Part shown: positions 1 through 9,200 of the stretch, one piece after another
How the letters are laid out: every line of letters starts with the position of its first letter
Position numbering within the stretch: position 1 is the first letter of the stretch
From: Streptomyces sp. Tu6071
Lineage (GTDB): Bacteria > Actinomycetota > Actinomycetes > Streptomycetales > Streptomycetaceae
Direction of reading: 5' to 3'
NCBI RefSeq assembly: GCF_000213055.1
Contig: NZ_CM001165.1
Location: 2,565,445-2,629,444, forward strand
DNA: 64,000 nucleotides
Translations under genes and position numbers: made by a program
The notes under the pieces: model-generated
Told to the model about the DNA's origin: nothing
What the model saw: only the letters and a program-made list of their open reading frames with translations
Databases searched by the model: none

Positions 1-476
1 ACAGCGGCTCCGTGCCGATGTTCTTCTCCGGCCCCTGGCAGATCAGCTCGATCAACCAGACGCACCCGAACCTCAAGGGCAAGTGGGGCATCACGACGGT
101 GCCGCGCGACGAGTCCGCGACCTCGATGGCCGGCGGCTCCTCGCTCGTCATCTCCAAGGACAGCGACCACAAGGCCGCCGCCACGGACTTCGTGAAGTAC
201 CTGACGAGCGCCAAGGGCCAGACCGAGTTCTACAAGGCGAGCGGCGACCTCCCGGCCCGCACCTCCGCCTGGGACAGCGGCGAGCTCGCGACCGACAAGA
301 ACCTCCAGACCTTCCGCACGCAGGTCGAGAACTCGAAGACCTCGCCCGCGCTCGCGAAGTGGTCGGAGATCTCCTCGAAGGTCGACGACGCGATCGAGCA
401 GGTCACCCAGGGCAAGGCGAGCGCCAAGTCGGCCCTGGACAAGGCCCAGTCCGAGATCGAAAGCCTCCTGGGGTAA
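1..476 (+). CDS. Sugar ABC transporter substrate-binding protein (3' part)
   Basis: Partial gene cut by the left edge; about 158 C-terminal residues are visible. The text is typical of the C-terminal lobe of family 1 extracellular sugar-binding proteins: a GPWQISS stretch, a GGSSLVISKDS strand, then SAKGQTEFYKASGDLPAR and a terminal helical KASAKSALDKAQSEIE. In such systems the lipoprotein captures an oligosaccharide outside the membrane and hands it to the permeases. It ends 6 bp before the first permease, so the genes are one operon. The GH39 enzyme downstream suggests a xylo-oligosaccharide, which is inference. The signal peptide is outside the window. Confidence 0.9.
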   Translation, partial: SGSVPMFFSGPWQISSINQTHPNLKGKWGITTVPRDESATSMAGGSSLVISKDSDHKAAATDFVKYLTSAKGQTEFYKASGDLPARTSAWDSGELATDKNLQTFRTQVENSKTSPALAKWSEISSKVDDAIEQVTQGKASAKSALDKAQSEIESLLG

Positions 477-482
477 GCGGTC

Positions 483-1466
483 ATGAGCAGCACGGCAGAC
501 ACGGCCGCCCCGGCGGCCACGCAGGGCCCGCCCGCCCCCGCCTCGCGCGGGGGCCGGGGGGCCGGGCCCGCCCGCCGGGGCGGTTCGGTGCGCACGCACC
601 ACCTGGCGGGCTGGCTCTTCTCCACCCCGTTCCTCGTCCTCTTCGCCGTCTTCATGGCGCTGCCGATCGTCGCGACGCTCCTCATGAGCTTCACCGACTT
701 CGGCCTCGCCAACGTGACGCACCCCTTCGACGCGAAGTTCATCGGCCTCGACAACTACGTCAACCTCTTCCAGGACGACAAGTTCCTGAAGTCCCTGTTC
801 AACACGGGGTACTTCGTGGTCGTCGGAGTGCCCGTCACGATCACCGCCGGGCTGCTCGTCGCGGTCCTGCTCAACAACGGCATCGACCGCGCGCGGACCT
901 TCTTCCGGGTCGGTTTCTACGCGCCCGTCGTGACCACGATCGTCGCGGTGGCCGTCGTGTGGCGCTTCGTGCTCGATCCGAGCGACGGGCTCGTGGCCGG
1001 GCTCTTCGACGCGGTCGGGCTCACCTCGCCCGACTTCCTCGGCAACGAGCACCTCGCGATGCCGTCCATGATCGCGATGGCGGTGTGGCGCAACGTCGGC
1101 AACGTCATGGTGCTGCTCATCGCGGGCCTCCAGGCGATCCCGCAGGAAGTGCGCGAGGCCGCGAAGCTCGACGGCGCGGGCGCCTTCCAGGAGCTGCGCA
1201 GGATCACGGTCCCGCTCCTGCGCCCGACGCTGCTCTACTCGACCGTCATCACCACGATCGGCTTCCTCAACGTCTTCGAGGAACCCTTCGTGATGACGCA
1301 GGGCGGCCCCAACAACAGCACCCTCACCGTGTCGCTGGACATGTACAAGGAAGGCTTCAACTTCTTCCACATGGGCTACGCGAGCGCGATGGCGTACGTC
1401 CTCTTCATTGTGATCATGGCCATCACGGTGCTCCAGCTCCGACTGCTGAAGGACAACACGAAGTGA
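483..1466 (+). CDS. Sugar ABC transporter permease, MalF type
   Basis: Encodes 327 aa. After a Pro/Ala/Gly-rich cytoplasmic N-terminus of about 40 residues come six hydrophobic segments. The EAA loop is visible as EVREAAKLDGAGAFQELRRI near residue 225, the site that contacts the ATPase. The C-terminal YVLFIVIMAITVLQLRLL helix is typical of the MalF/UgpA class. It pairs with the next permease to form the channel of a carbohydrate importer. Its stop codon overlaps the next start by 4 bp (GTGA), indicating translational coupling. No ATPase gene is nearby; Streptomyces importers of this class usually share the MsiK ATPase, which is family knowledge and not seen here. Confidence 0.93.
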   Translation: MSSTADTAAPAATQGPPAPASRGGRGAGPARRGGSVRTHHLAGWLFSTPFLVLFAVFMALPIVATLLMSFTDFGLANVTHPFDAKFIGLDNYVNLFQDDKFLKSLFNTGYFVVVGVPVTITAGLLVAVLLNNGIDRARTFFRVGFYAPVVTTIVAVAVVWRFVLDPSDGLVAGLFDAVGLTSPDFLGNEHLAMPSMIAMAVWRNVGNVMVLLIAGLQAIPQEVREAAKLDGAGAFQELRRITVPLLRPTLLYSTVITTIGFLNVFEEPFVMTQGGPNNSTLTVSLDMYKEGFNFFHMGYASAMAYVLFIVIMAITVLQLRLLKDNTK

Positions 1467-2422
1467 GCGCCACGACACCGGCCCCGCGCCGTACCCCCAG
1501 CGACCCCGGAACGCACGCGACGAAGGCCCCGGGCCACGATCCCGGCCACGACGCGGGCCAGGACCCGGGACGCCCGCGCGTGCCGCGGACCCCGCTGAGC
1601 GAGCGGCTGCGCAAGCCCCTCACGTACGTCGCCCTCTCGATCGGCCTGCTGATCATGGCCGCGCCGTTCCTGTGGATGGCGCTCTCGGCCTTCAAGACCG
1701 ACGAGGAGCTGGGCGGTTCCAAGACCGTCTGGATTCCCTCGGAGTGGACGCTCGACCAGTTCCGCGCGCTGCTCGACAAGCTCGACCTGCCGCTGTACTT
1801 CATGAACTCCGTGGTTGTCGCGGTGCTCGTGACCGTCTGCAACCTGGTCTTCTGCTCGATGCTCGGCTACGCGCTCGCGAAGCTCGACTTCTTCGGCCGC
1901 AACAAGGTCTTCGCACTCGTGCTCGCCGCGCTCATGGTGCCGGGCAACCTGATGCTGCTGCCGATGTACGTGCTGATGAACAAGCTGGACCTGCTCGACA
2001 GCTACGCGGGCCTGGTGCTGCCCTTCGCGGCCGGTGCCTTCGGGGTCTTCCTCATGCGGCAGTTCATGCAGTCGATCCCGGACGAGCTGCTCGAAGCGGC
2101 GCGGATGGACGGCGCGAGCGAGTGGTACATCTTCTGGCGGATCGTGATGCCGCTGGTCAAGCCCGCCCTCGCGACGCTCGGCATCCTGACCTTCCTCGGC
2201 TCGTGGAACAACTTCGTGTGGCCGCTGATCGCGACCAACGACCCGGACAAGTACACGCTCCCCGTGGCCCTCGCGACCTTCGCGAACGACCCCAACAAGG
2301 TCGCGGGCTCGAACGGGGTCCTGATGGCGGGCTCGCTCCTCGTGGTCCTGCCGGTCCTGCTCGTGTTCCTCGTGCTCCAGCGGCACTTCAAGCCGGATCT
2401 CGCGACGGCCGGGCTCAAGTAG
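1463..2422 (+). CDS. Sugar ABC transporter permease, MalG type
   Basis: Encodes 319 aa from GTG 1463, chosen because it overlaps the previous stop (GTGA). The same frame is open much further upstream, but that part is only a shadow of the first permease. The first 45 residues are Pro/His/Gly rich and cytoplasmic; the first membrane helix follows at about residues 52-72. The EAA loop reads ELLEAARMDGASEWYIFWRI, and a GSWNNFVWPL segment follows, as in the MalG/LacG class. With the MalF-type partner it builds the membrane channel for an oligosaccharide. The GH39 gene follows after 112 bp, probably on the same transcript. Confidence 0.93.
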   Translation: MSATTPAPRRTPSDPGTHATKAPGHDPGHDAGQDPGRPRVPRTPLSERLRKPLTYVALSIGLLIMAAPFLWMALSAFKTDEELGGSKTVWIPSEWTLDQFRALLDKLDLPLYFMNSVVVAVLVTVCNLVFCSMLGYALAKLDFFGRNKVFALVLAALMVPGNLMLLPMYVLMNKLDLLDSYAGLVLPFAAGAFGVFLMRQFMQSIPDELLEAARMDGASEWYIFWRIVMPLVKPALATLGILTFLGSWNNFVWPLIATNDPDKYTLPVALATFANDPNKVAGSNGVLMAGSLLVVLPVLLVFLVLQRHFKPDLATAGLK

Positions 2423-2534
2423 CCGCGCCCCTTCGCGCGATCCCCGGTACGGGCCCAGGGCACTCGACCCGCCCCGCGCGCCCGGCCCGTACCCCCCTCT
2501 TCTTCCTCTCCCCCCAGCAAAGGTTCTGTTCGCC

Positions 2535-4463
2535 ATGCCCGAAAAGCCCGCCGCTCCGGCGCATCCCGCCGCGCCGGACGCCCCCGCCGCCGCACCGGCG
2601 GCCCCCACCGCCGCGCCGGAGAAGTCCGCCGCCCGCTCCGACTGGGAGCAGCGCATCGGCAAGCCCAGCGACACCCGGCTCACCGGTACGGCCGCCGTCG
2701 CCGCTCCGGCCGGACTGCGCGCCGAGGAGGGCACCGGGCTCGTACGGCTCGACTGGCGGCCCGTCGCGGGCGCGCTCGGCTACCTCGTGCACCGCGCCGA
2801 CTCGCCCGAGGGCCCCTTCACGCCGCTCGACCACCTCGGCGGCGACGTCCTCGCCGTGCCGCACCCGCCGTACGCCGACACCCTCGTGGAGCCCGGCCGC
2901 GCCTACCACTACAAGGTCGCGAGCTGGACCGACGACGGCGCGGGCCCGCTGGGCGCCGAGACCGTGACCGCCACCCCGAAGGCCCCGGGCGAGGCGCCCG
3001 CCGCCGTCGAGGTCGCGGTCGACGCCGCCGCCCCGACGAGCCCGCTCCCCCGCGTGTGGAACAGGATCATCGGCGCCGAGCACCTCTCGCTCCTGCTGTG
3101 GGACAAGCCCGGTCCCGGCGGCTCGGACACGGCCGCCGAGTACCACGAGGCACTGGGCAAGGTGCGGGACGAACTCGGCGTCCGCGCGGTCCGCGCCCAC
3201 GGCACCTTCCTCCCCGAGACGGTCTCGGTGCGTCCCGACGGCAGCTTCGACTTCTCCGGGCTCGACGAGGTCTACGACCGCTTCCTCGCCACCGGCCTCA
3301 AGCCCGTCGTCGAACTCTCCTTCATGCCGGAGGAGCTGGCGAAGGACCCCGGGTACACCGTCTTCGACTACAAGGCGCTCGTCTCGACGCCCACGTCCTG
3401 GGAGCGCTGGGGCGAGCTGTGCCACGCGCTCGTCGTCCACCTCCAGGAGCGCTACGGCCGCGACGAGGTCGCCGGCTGGGAGTTCGAGGTGTGGAACGAG
3501 GCGAACCTCGAAGTCTTCTGGAACGGCACGCAGGACGACTACCACCTGCTGTACGCGTACGCGGTCCGGGCCGTGAAGGCCGCCGACCCGCGCATCCGCG
3601 TCGGCGGGCCCTCCTCGGCCGCCGCGGGCTGGGTCGGCGCGCTCCTGGAGTACTGCCGCGCCGAGAACCTGCCCGTCGACTTCGTCTCGACGCACACGTA
3701 CGGGAACGCGCCGCTCGACTTCCGCCCGCTGACCCGCGCCTACGCCGAGGCGACCGGGCGGCCCGAGCCGGAGATCCTGTGGACCGAGTGGGGCGTCACG
3801 CCGACCCACTTCCACCCCGTGAGCGACTCCGTCTTCTCGGCGCCGTTCGTGCTGCGCGGCATGAAGTCGGCGCTCGCCTCGACCGACGCGCTCGCCTACT
3901 GGGTCGCGACGGACCAGTTCGAGGAGTTGGGCTGGCCGCCGAAGCTCTTCCACGGCGGCTTCGGGCTGCTCACCGTCGGCAATCTGCGCAAGCCGCGCTA
4001 CTGGGCGCTGTGGCTGCTCAACCAGCTCGCGGGCGACCGCGCCCCCGTGGCCGTGAGCGGTGACGGCGCGGACGCGACCGTCGAGGCGCTCGCGACGCGC
4101 GCCGAGGACGGCTCGGCCGTGGACGTGCTCGTGTGGAACGGCACGCTCGACCAGTCGAAGGTCGCGGGCGCCGCCGCGCTCGGCCGGTCGACCACCGTCC
4201 GTGTCACGGGCCTCGAGCCGGGTGCCCGGTACGCGGTGAGCGCGTACCGGGTGGACGAGGCGCACGGCAACATCCAGGCCGTGTGGGAGGAGATCGGCGG
4301 CGGCGACTGGCCGGACGCGCCCCAGTGGGCGAAGCTCCGCGAGGCCGACCGGCTGCCCGCCGAACCGCTCGCGCCCGTCCTGGCGGACGCGGCGGGCACG
4401 GTGCGCGTGGAGGTCGAGCTGCCCATGCCGGGCATCCGCCTCCTGGGCCTGCGCCGCGCCTGA
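2535..4463 (+). CDS. GH39 family beta-xylosidase-like glycoside hydrolase
   Basis: Encodes 642 aa. An Ala/Pro-rich start is followed by a fibronectin-III-like or beta-sandwich region (about 60-150), a (beta/alpha)8 GH39 domain (about 170-500) and a C-terminal beta-sandwich. The acid/base Glu is expected in FEVWNEANLE (E322) and the nucleophile in ILWTEWG (E418), matching the GH39 pattern. No signal peptide is visible, so it probably acts in the cytoplasm on imported oligosaccharides, in keeping with the sugar importer just upstream. Beta-xylosidase is the commonest activity in GH39, but alpha-L-iduronidase-type and other specificities exist, so the substrate is inferred. Confidence 0.85.
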   Translation: MPEKPAAPAHPAAPDAPAAAPAAPTAAPEKSAARSDWEQRIGKPSDTRLTGTAAVAAPAGLRAEEGTGLVRLDWRPVAGALGYLVHRADSPEGPFTPLDHLGGDVLAVPHPPYADTLVEPGRAYHYKVASWTDDGAGPLGAETVTATPKAPGEAPAAVEVAVDAAAPTSPLPRVWNRIIGAEHLSLLLWDKPGPGGSDTAAEYHEALGKVRDELGVRAVRAHGTFLPETVSVRPDGSFDFSGLDEVYDRFLATGLKPVVELSFMPEELAKDPGYTVFDYKALVSTPTSWERWGELCHALVVHLQERYGRDEVAGWEFEVWNEANLEVFWNGTQDDYHLLYAYAVRAVKAADPRIRVGGPSSAAAGWVGALLEYCRAENLPVDFVSTHTYGNAPLDFRPLTRAYAEATGRPEPEILWTEWGVTPTHFHPVSDSVFSAPFVLRGMKSALASTDALAYWVATDQFEELGWPPKLFHGGFGLLTVGNLRKPRYWALWLLNQLAGDRAPVAVSGDGADATVEALATRAEDGSAVDVLVWNGTLDQSKVAGAAALGRSTTVRVTGLEPGARYAVSAYRVDEAHGNIQAVWEEIGGGDWPDAPQWAKLREADRLPAEPLAPVLADAAGTVRVEVELPMPGIRLLGLRRA

Positions 4464-4491
4464 ACCGCCCCGCCCCGGCGGCCCGTTGACT

Positions 4492-4535
4492 CCGGGGGCC
4501 GTGCGCCACACCTGACGGTGGCGCACGGCCCCCGG
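4492..4535. terminator. Bidirectional hairpin terminator
   Basis: Perfect 18-bp inverted repeat (CCGGGGGCCGTGCGCCAC and its complement) with an 8-nt loop, lying between the convergent GH39 and GH18-like genes. It has no T-tract, as is usual in Streptomyces. Confidence 0.8.
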
Positions 4536-4548
4536 CTCATGTCCCGGG

Positions 4549-5676
4549 CTATCCCAGCCGGTTGACCGGAGCGCCCCAACTGTCGCGGTACGCCTTCCAG
4601 TCGGCCTCCGTCGCGGCGAAGTCCACGTACAGGGCGAGCCCGAAGCGGACGCGTTCGCGGTCGGTGCGCGCGAGGCCGAGGCGGGCGCCGCGCACGGCGG
4701 CGGGGACGGTCTCGGCGGCGGCGCGGTGGCCGGGCTTGTTCTCGTGGAAGAAGGGCATGCCCATGAGCAGATCGGTCTCGGGCGGGGTGGCTTCGAGGGC
4801 GAGTTCGGTCTGCTGGGCGACGTAGCCGCCGTACAGGCTCTCCAGGGGCATCGCGGTGTCGTACGACATGACGGCGATCTGGTCGACGCGGCGCGCGACC
4901 TGCGCGAAGTACGCCTGGCTCCAGTACTTCTCGTGGCCGCTGACCGTGCCGAAGACGGTGTGCAGGCCGGGAAGCGGGTCGATCTGGTGCGCGGCGACGG
5001 AGAGCGGGGCGTGCCGCGCGGCCGTGAGGGCGTGCAGGCGGGTGAGGAGGTCGAGGAAGTCGCCGTCGCCGGAGTGCAGGGGCTCGAAGTCGAAGTGCAG
5101 GCCCTGGAATCCGGCGTCGAGTATCTGCCGCGAGGAGGTCAGGACGGCGCCGCGCGTCCTCGGGTCCGTCATGCTCAGCCCGTCGGGGGACTCGGTGTCG
5201 AGCACGTCGCCGAGCCACGCCTGCACGCGGAGCCTGGGCAGTCGTGCGTGGAGCCCGCCGACGAGCCAGCCGGCCTTCGGGTAGAGCTTCTCCGGCAGGG
5301 TGCCGTCGTGCTCCAGCGGGCCCGCGTGCACGTAGAGGTCGCGGATCCCGGTGTAGCGGAGCTGTTCCACGAGCCGGTCGAGGTCGCCCGTGTCCTTGCG
5401 CCCGTCGACCCAGGCGTGCCCGAGCCACAGCGCGTCGCGCCCGCGCGTGCGGGTCCCGTCCCCGGGCTCGCCCGCGTACGAGAACCGCAGCCAGGTCCCG
5501 GCGGCGAGCACGGGCAGCAGAACGAGCAGGACGACGCCGAGCGCGGTCCGGCGCAGTACGCGCACCCAGCGGGGCCGGGGCCCGCGACGGGTCCCGGAAC
5601 CGGCAGCCTCCGCACTCTCCGCGTCGAGCGGCCCGTCCGGCCCGTCCGCGTCCCGCTCCACGGTCTCCGTCTGCAT
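4549..5676 (-). CDS. Membrane-anchored GH18-like TIM-barrel protein
   Basis: Encodes 375 aa from ATG 5676, chosen for its GGGAGG site 7 nt upstream; an in-frame GTG at 5742 has none. A charged N-terminus (about 1-38) leads into one membrane helix (VLLVLLPVLAAGTWL, about 45-63), and the rest is extracytoplasmic. The barrel shows HFDFEP (D196, E198), close to the DxxDxDxE strand of GH18 enzymes, and later QIAVMSYD, another GH18-like strand. The catalytic motif is shortened, so it may be a non-chitinolytic or binding member. It is convergent with GH39 and separated from it by a strong hairpin. Confident of fold class, not of substrate. Confidence 0.6.
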   Translation of the reverse strand: MQTETVERDADGPDGPLDAESAEAAGSGTRRGPRPRWVRVLRRTALGVVLLVLLPVLAAGTWLRFSYAGEPGDGTRTRGRDALWLGHAWVDGRKDTGDLDRLVEQLRYTGIRDLYVHAGPLEHDGTLPEKLYPKAGWLVGGLHARLPRLRVQAWLGDVLDTESPDGLSMTDPRTRGAVLTSSRQILDAGFQGLHFDFEPLHSGDGDFLDLLTRLHALTAARHAPLSVAAHQIDPLPGLHTVFGTVSGHEKYWSQAYFAQVARRVDQIAVMSYDTAMPLESLYGGYVAQQTELALEATPPETDLLMGMPFFHENKPGHRAAAETVPAAVRGARLGLARTDRERVRFGLALYVDFAATEADWKAYRDSWGAPVNRLG

Positions 5677-5770
5677 CCGCCCGCCTCCCGGCCCACCGAG
5701 CCCGGAGCAACCCCCCGGCGCGTCGCACAGAGTAACCGACACGCCGAGGGGGGACGGGGTTGACGCCTGG

Positions 5771-8650
5771 TCAGAACAGGCTCAGCAGCGCCTCCGCCGC
5801 GTCCACCCCGCTCGACTCCCCGTCCGGCAGGCCCAGCTCGAACCACACCGTCTTCCCGTGCGGCGTCCGGCGCGAGCCCCAGGAGGCGGCGAGCAGTCCG
5901 ACGAGCTGGAGCCCGCGTCCGCCTTCGTCCGTGTCCTTGGCCCGGCGCCGCCTCGGCTGCACGAGCCCCTCGTCCCACACCTCGCACACGAGGGTCCGGT
6001 CGAGGAGCAGCCGGAGCCTGATCTCCCCGTCCCCGTACCGCAGGGCGTTCGTGACCAGCTCGCTGACCAGCAGCTCCGTGGTGTCGGCGAGCGCGTCGAG
6101 CCCCCACCCGGCGAGCCGTTCCCGCGTGTACTCGCGGGCCTTGCCGACGGATTGCGGGTCGCGCGGGAGCGTCCAGTCGCCCACGTTCTCCTCGGGCAGT
6201 CCCTGCACGCGCGCCATGAGGAGGGCGATGTCGTCCTCGCCGTGGTGCGTGTCGAGGCGCCGCAGTACCTGGTCGCAGATGTCCTCCAGCGAACGCCCGG
6301 GATCGGTGAGGGCGTTGCGGAAGGCGAGGAGGCCCTCGTCGAGCGGCTGGTGCCTGGACTCGACGAGCCCGTCGGTGTAGAGCGCGAGGAGGGCGCCCTC
6401 GGGGAGTTCGACGGTGACCTCCTCGAAGGGTTCGCCGCCGACGCCGAGCGGCATGCCCGGGGGCACGTCGAGCAGGAGCGCGGGCCGGTGGGCGCCGCTC
6501 GGCTCCAGCAGGACGGGCGGCAGGTGGCCCGCGTTGGCGAAGGTGCAGCGGCGGGTCACGGAGTCGTACACCGCGTACACGCACGTCGCGAGGTAGACCT
6601 CGGCGAGGTCGGTGTCCTGGTCCTGGCGGGCCGCACGCGTCGTCTGCTGCGGCGAGCCGAGGCCCTGCGCGATCTCGTCCAGGTGCGAGAGGACCTCGGC
6701 CGGTTCGAGGTCGAGAAGCGCGAGGGTCCTTACGGCGGTGCGCAGTTCGCCCATCGCCGCCGCCGCGCGCAGACCGCGCCCCATGACGTCCCCGACGACG
6801 AGTGCCGTGCGGTGCCCGGGGAGTTCGATGACGTCGAACCAGTCCCCGCCGACCTCGGTCGCCTCGTTGCCGGGGAGGTAGCGGCAGGCGATGTCGAGCC
6901 CGGCCGCCTCCGGCTCACCGGGCGGCAGGAGGCTGCGCTGGAGGAGCAGGGCGCGTTCGTGCTCGCGCCGGTACAGGCGCGCGTTGTCGATGAACACGGC
7001 GGTGCGGGTGGCGAGTTCGACGGCGAGGGCGCGGTCCCTCTCGCCGAAGGGCTCGCTGCCCTTCGTCCGGGCGAACTGCGCGAGCCCGACGACCTTGTCG
7101 TGCGCGACCATCGGCACGGCGAGCGTGGACTGCACGAGGTCGCCGTCCGTGCCGGGCAGCAGCTCGGGCAGCGCGGTGCGCAGCACGCGGGCGCGCGGCG
7201 AGTCGGACGGGTAGCGGTGCACGGCGCCGACGTCGACGGAGCCCGCCCCGGCCCCGTGCCGCCGCGCCTCCTCGGGCCCCGGCCCGTACCCGTACCAGGG
7301 CCGCCCCCGCTCGCGGCGTCCCTCGCCGGGGGCGCTGGGCCGCCCGACCGTGAACGGCCCGGCGGGCGAGGCGCTCCACTCCCGCATCTGGTCCAGGGGG
7401 GCGCCCGACGCGGGGTCGTTCGCCCCTGGGGCGGGCGTGCCCGTCCCGGTCCCCACGTGGCCCTCGCGCTGCCGCAGGAACGGCAGCACGTCGGCGACGG
7501 AGCTCGCGAAGGCGACCCGGCGCAGCTCGGCGCTGCCGTCCGCCATCCCGGGCGCCTGCTCGTCGCCGAGGAGGAGCGCCTGGTAGAGGTCGACCGAGGC
7601 CAGGTCGCAGAAGCCGGGGACGGCGACGTCGAGGAGTTCGCGGGCGGTGGTCTCCAGGTCGAGCGAGTTGCCGATGCGCGAGCCGGCCTCGTTGAGGAGG
7701 GCGAGGTTGCGCCGGGCGCTCGCGGCCTCGCGCGCGGCGGCCTGGCGCCGGGTCACGTCGGTCGCGAGCGCGGCGACGCCGAGCGGGCGGCCTGTGCCGC
7801 TGTGCACGCGGTAGAGGTCGAGCGACCAGTGGCGGGGCTGGGTCTCGCCGGGGGGCGTCCCGGTGAGGCTGAGGTCGTTGAGCGCCCCGCCCTTCTCCAG
7901 GACGTGTCGCAGCGCGGCCTCCAGCCGATCGCGCTCGGCCGGTACGAGGTAGTCCCGCGCGCCGAGCCCCTGGTGCGCCGCGGCCGGGCGACCGAAGACG
8001 GAGGCGAACCGCTCGTTCACCCTCCGTATCCGCAGATCGGTTCCGAAGAGCACGAAACCGAAGGGAGATTGGCCGAAAATCGCCTGCGAGGCGGCGAGGT
8101 CCGTCTCGATGCCGCGCAGCGTCCGCACGTCCACGGCGATGCAGACGGCCGCCGGATCGCCGTCCTCGGTACGCGTGGGCATGACGTAGATCTCCGCGAT
8201 GCCCTCCTGTGCGGGTAGGCGCCCCGAAGCGGAATCAGGGATGCCGGTACCGGTCCCCGCGCCGCCGGGGGCACGGTCGGCGGCGACGGGATCGGGCCCC
8301 TCACCCAGCGTGGTTCCGCGGGCCGCCGGGTCCCGCCTGGCGGGCAGGCGGAAGGGGACGATCCCCGTCCACTCGCGGCCGTCGAGGATCTCGGCGAGCT
8401 TGCGATGTCCCTGGCCGCGCAGCCTGGGCGGCACGAAGGTCTCGACGGGATCGCGGCCCACGACGTCCTCGGCGCCGAGGCCGAAGAGCCGTTCGGCCCG
8501 CTCGCTCCACTGGTCGACGGTGCCGTCCGGCCCTATCGAGAAGGCGGCGACCTTGATGTAGTCGTAGATGGAGCCCGCGGGGCTGCTCTGCCACACGATC
8601 TCGTCCGGGGTACGGCGGGGGCCCGCCGCCCTCGCAGGTATCTCGCTCAC
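5771..8650 (-). CDS. PAS-PAS-GAF-PP2C phosphatase with C-terminal anti-sigma-type ATPase domain
   Basis: Encodes 959 aa from GTG 8650, chosen because GGAGGGG lies 9 nt upstream. In order: PAS (about 20-130), a second PAS (about 180-300, FGQSPFGFVLFGTDLRIRRV), GAF (about 320-550), SpoIIE/PP2C phosphatase (about 560-800, with VGGDWFDVIEL and ALYTDGL metal-binding strands) and HATPase_c (about 820-950, LVSELVTNALRYGDG with the N-box Asn). Proteins of this type sense a signal through PAS/GAF and control anti-sigma-factor antagonists by dephosphorylation, while the last domain can act as an RsbW-like kinase. The ligand is unknown. A stand-alone ATPase of the same type lies upstream on the same strand. 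Confidence 0.88.
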   Translation of the reverse strand: MSEIPARAAGPRRTPDEIVWQSSPAGSIYDYIKVAAFSIGPDGTVDQWSERAERLFGLGAEDVVGRDPVETFVPPRLRGQGHRKLAEILDGREWTGIVPFRLPARRDPAARGTTLGEGPDPVAADRAPGGAGTGTGIPDSASGRLPAQEGIAEIYVMPTRTEDGDPAAVCIAVDVRTLRGIETDLAASQAIFGQSPFGFVLFGTDLRIRRVNERFASVFGRPAAAHQGLGARDYLVPAERDRLEAALRHVLEKGGALNDLSLTGTPPGETQPRHWSLDLYRVHSGTGRPLGVAALATDVTRRQAAAREAASARRNLALLNEAGSRIGNSLDLETTARELLDVAVPGFCDLASVDLYQALLLGDEQAPGMADGSAELRRVAFASSVADVLPFLRQREGHVGTGTGTPAPGANDPASGAPLDQMREWSASPAGPFTVGRPSAPGEGRRERGRPWYGYGPGPEEARRHGAGAGSVDVGAVHRYPSDSPRARVLRTALPELLPGTDGDLVQSTLAVPMVAHDKVVGLAQFARTKGSEPFGERDRALAVELATRTAVFIDNARLYRREHERALLLQRSLLPPGEPEAAGLDIACRYLPGNEATEVGGDWFDVIELPGHRTALVVGDVMGRGLRAAAAMGELRTAVRTLALLDLEPAEVLSHLDEIAQGLGSPQQTTRAARQDQDTDLAEVYLATCVYAVYDSVTRRCTFANAGHLPPVLLEPSGAHRPALLLDVPPGMPLGVGGEPFEEVTVELPEGALLALYTDGLVESRHQPLDEGLLAFRNALTDPGRSLEDICDQVLRRLDTHHGEDDIALLMARVQGLPEENVGDWTLPRDPQSVGKAREYTRERLAGWGLDALADTTELLVSELVTNALRYGDGEIRLRLLLDRTLVCEVWDEGLVQPRRRRAKDTDEGGRGLQLVGLLAASWGSRRTPHGKTVWFELGLPDGESSGVDAAEALLSLF

Positions 8651-9200
8651 GCGTACCGTCCCCTCCAGCCCACCGCGACCGGGGGGCGCTCCGGGCGGCG
8701 GCTTCCCGCAGTATCCAGCACCACGGCGCGACACCCAACGGCCTTCACGATCACCGGCCGATCCCGACGCTTTCCGGCCCCCGCCACGCACACGCCCGCG
8801 CACGCGGAGCCCACCGCGCACGCCCACGCGCGCGCGGCCCCGACTTCTGCCCTGGGCCCTGACCTGGAGATCGACACTTCCTCTCTCCTAACCAGCCGCC
8901 CCCTCCTCTAACCCGCCTCGTACGTCCGTGCTGCGCACCCGCGTCGCACAGCCGTCCCGGCGCGCGCGGAGGAGGGCACGACGGCGGGCGCGCGCACGGC
9001 GTGATTCGCGCGGGTCGCACAGGAGCGCGAACAGGCGCGCGCGGCGGCAAGCAAGGAGGCGTGCGGGGGCACAGGGGCGCACACGCAACTCCCGTACCGC
9101 CGTTTTCGCGCCGTACGGAAGCGACGAATGCGCGGAATTCGTACGGGGGTTCAGGCGGGGTGGGTGCGGCGCGGGGGCCGCGCGAGGGCGTCGTACGGGG
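8651..9200. other. Intergenic region without a supported gene
   Basis: About 550 bp between the PP2C regulator and the small ATPase gene, extremely rich in GCGCGC runs. Short open frames exist on both strands, but none has a ribosome site, plausible composition or recognisable motif. The PP2C promoter must lie here, but I see no convincing -10 or -35. Confidence 0.5.

Noticed and set aside
83..1462. Long open frame running into the second permease on the plus strand
   Set aside because: It is an out-of-frame shadow of the binding protein and first permease; translation is Arg/Pro/His-rich and motif-free, and the true start is the GTGA overlap at 1463.
5390..8218. 942-codon plus-strand frame antisense to the PP2C regulator
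   Set aside because: Mirror of the real gene caused by third-position GC; no motifs or ribosome site.
8888..9088. 66-codon Arg-rich minus frame in the PP2C upstream gap
   Set aside because: Product is Arg/Ala low-complexity without a ribosome site.
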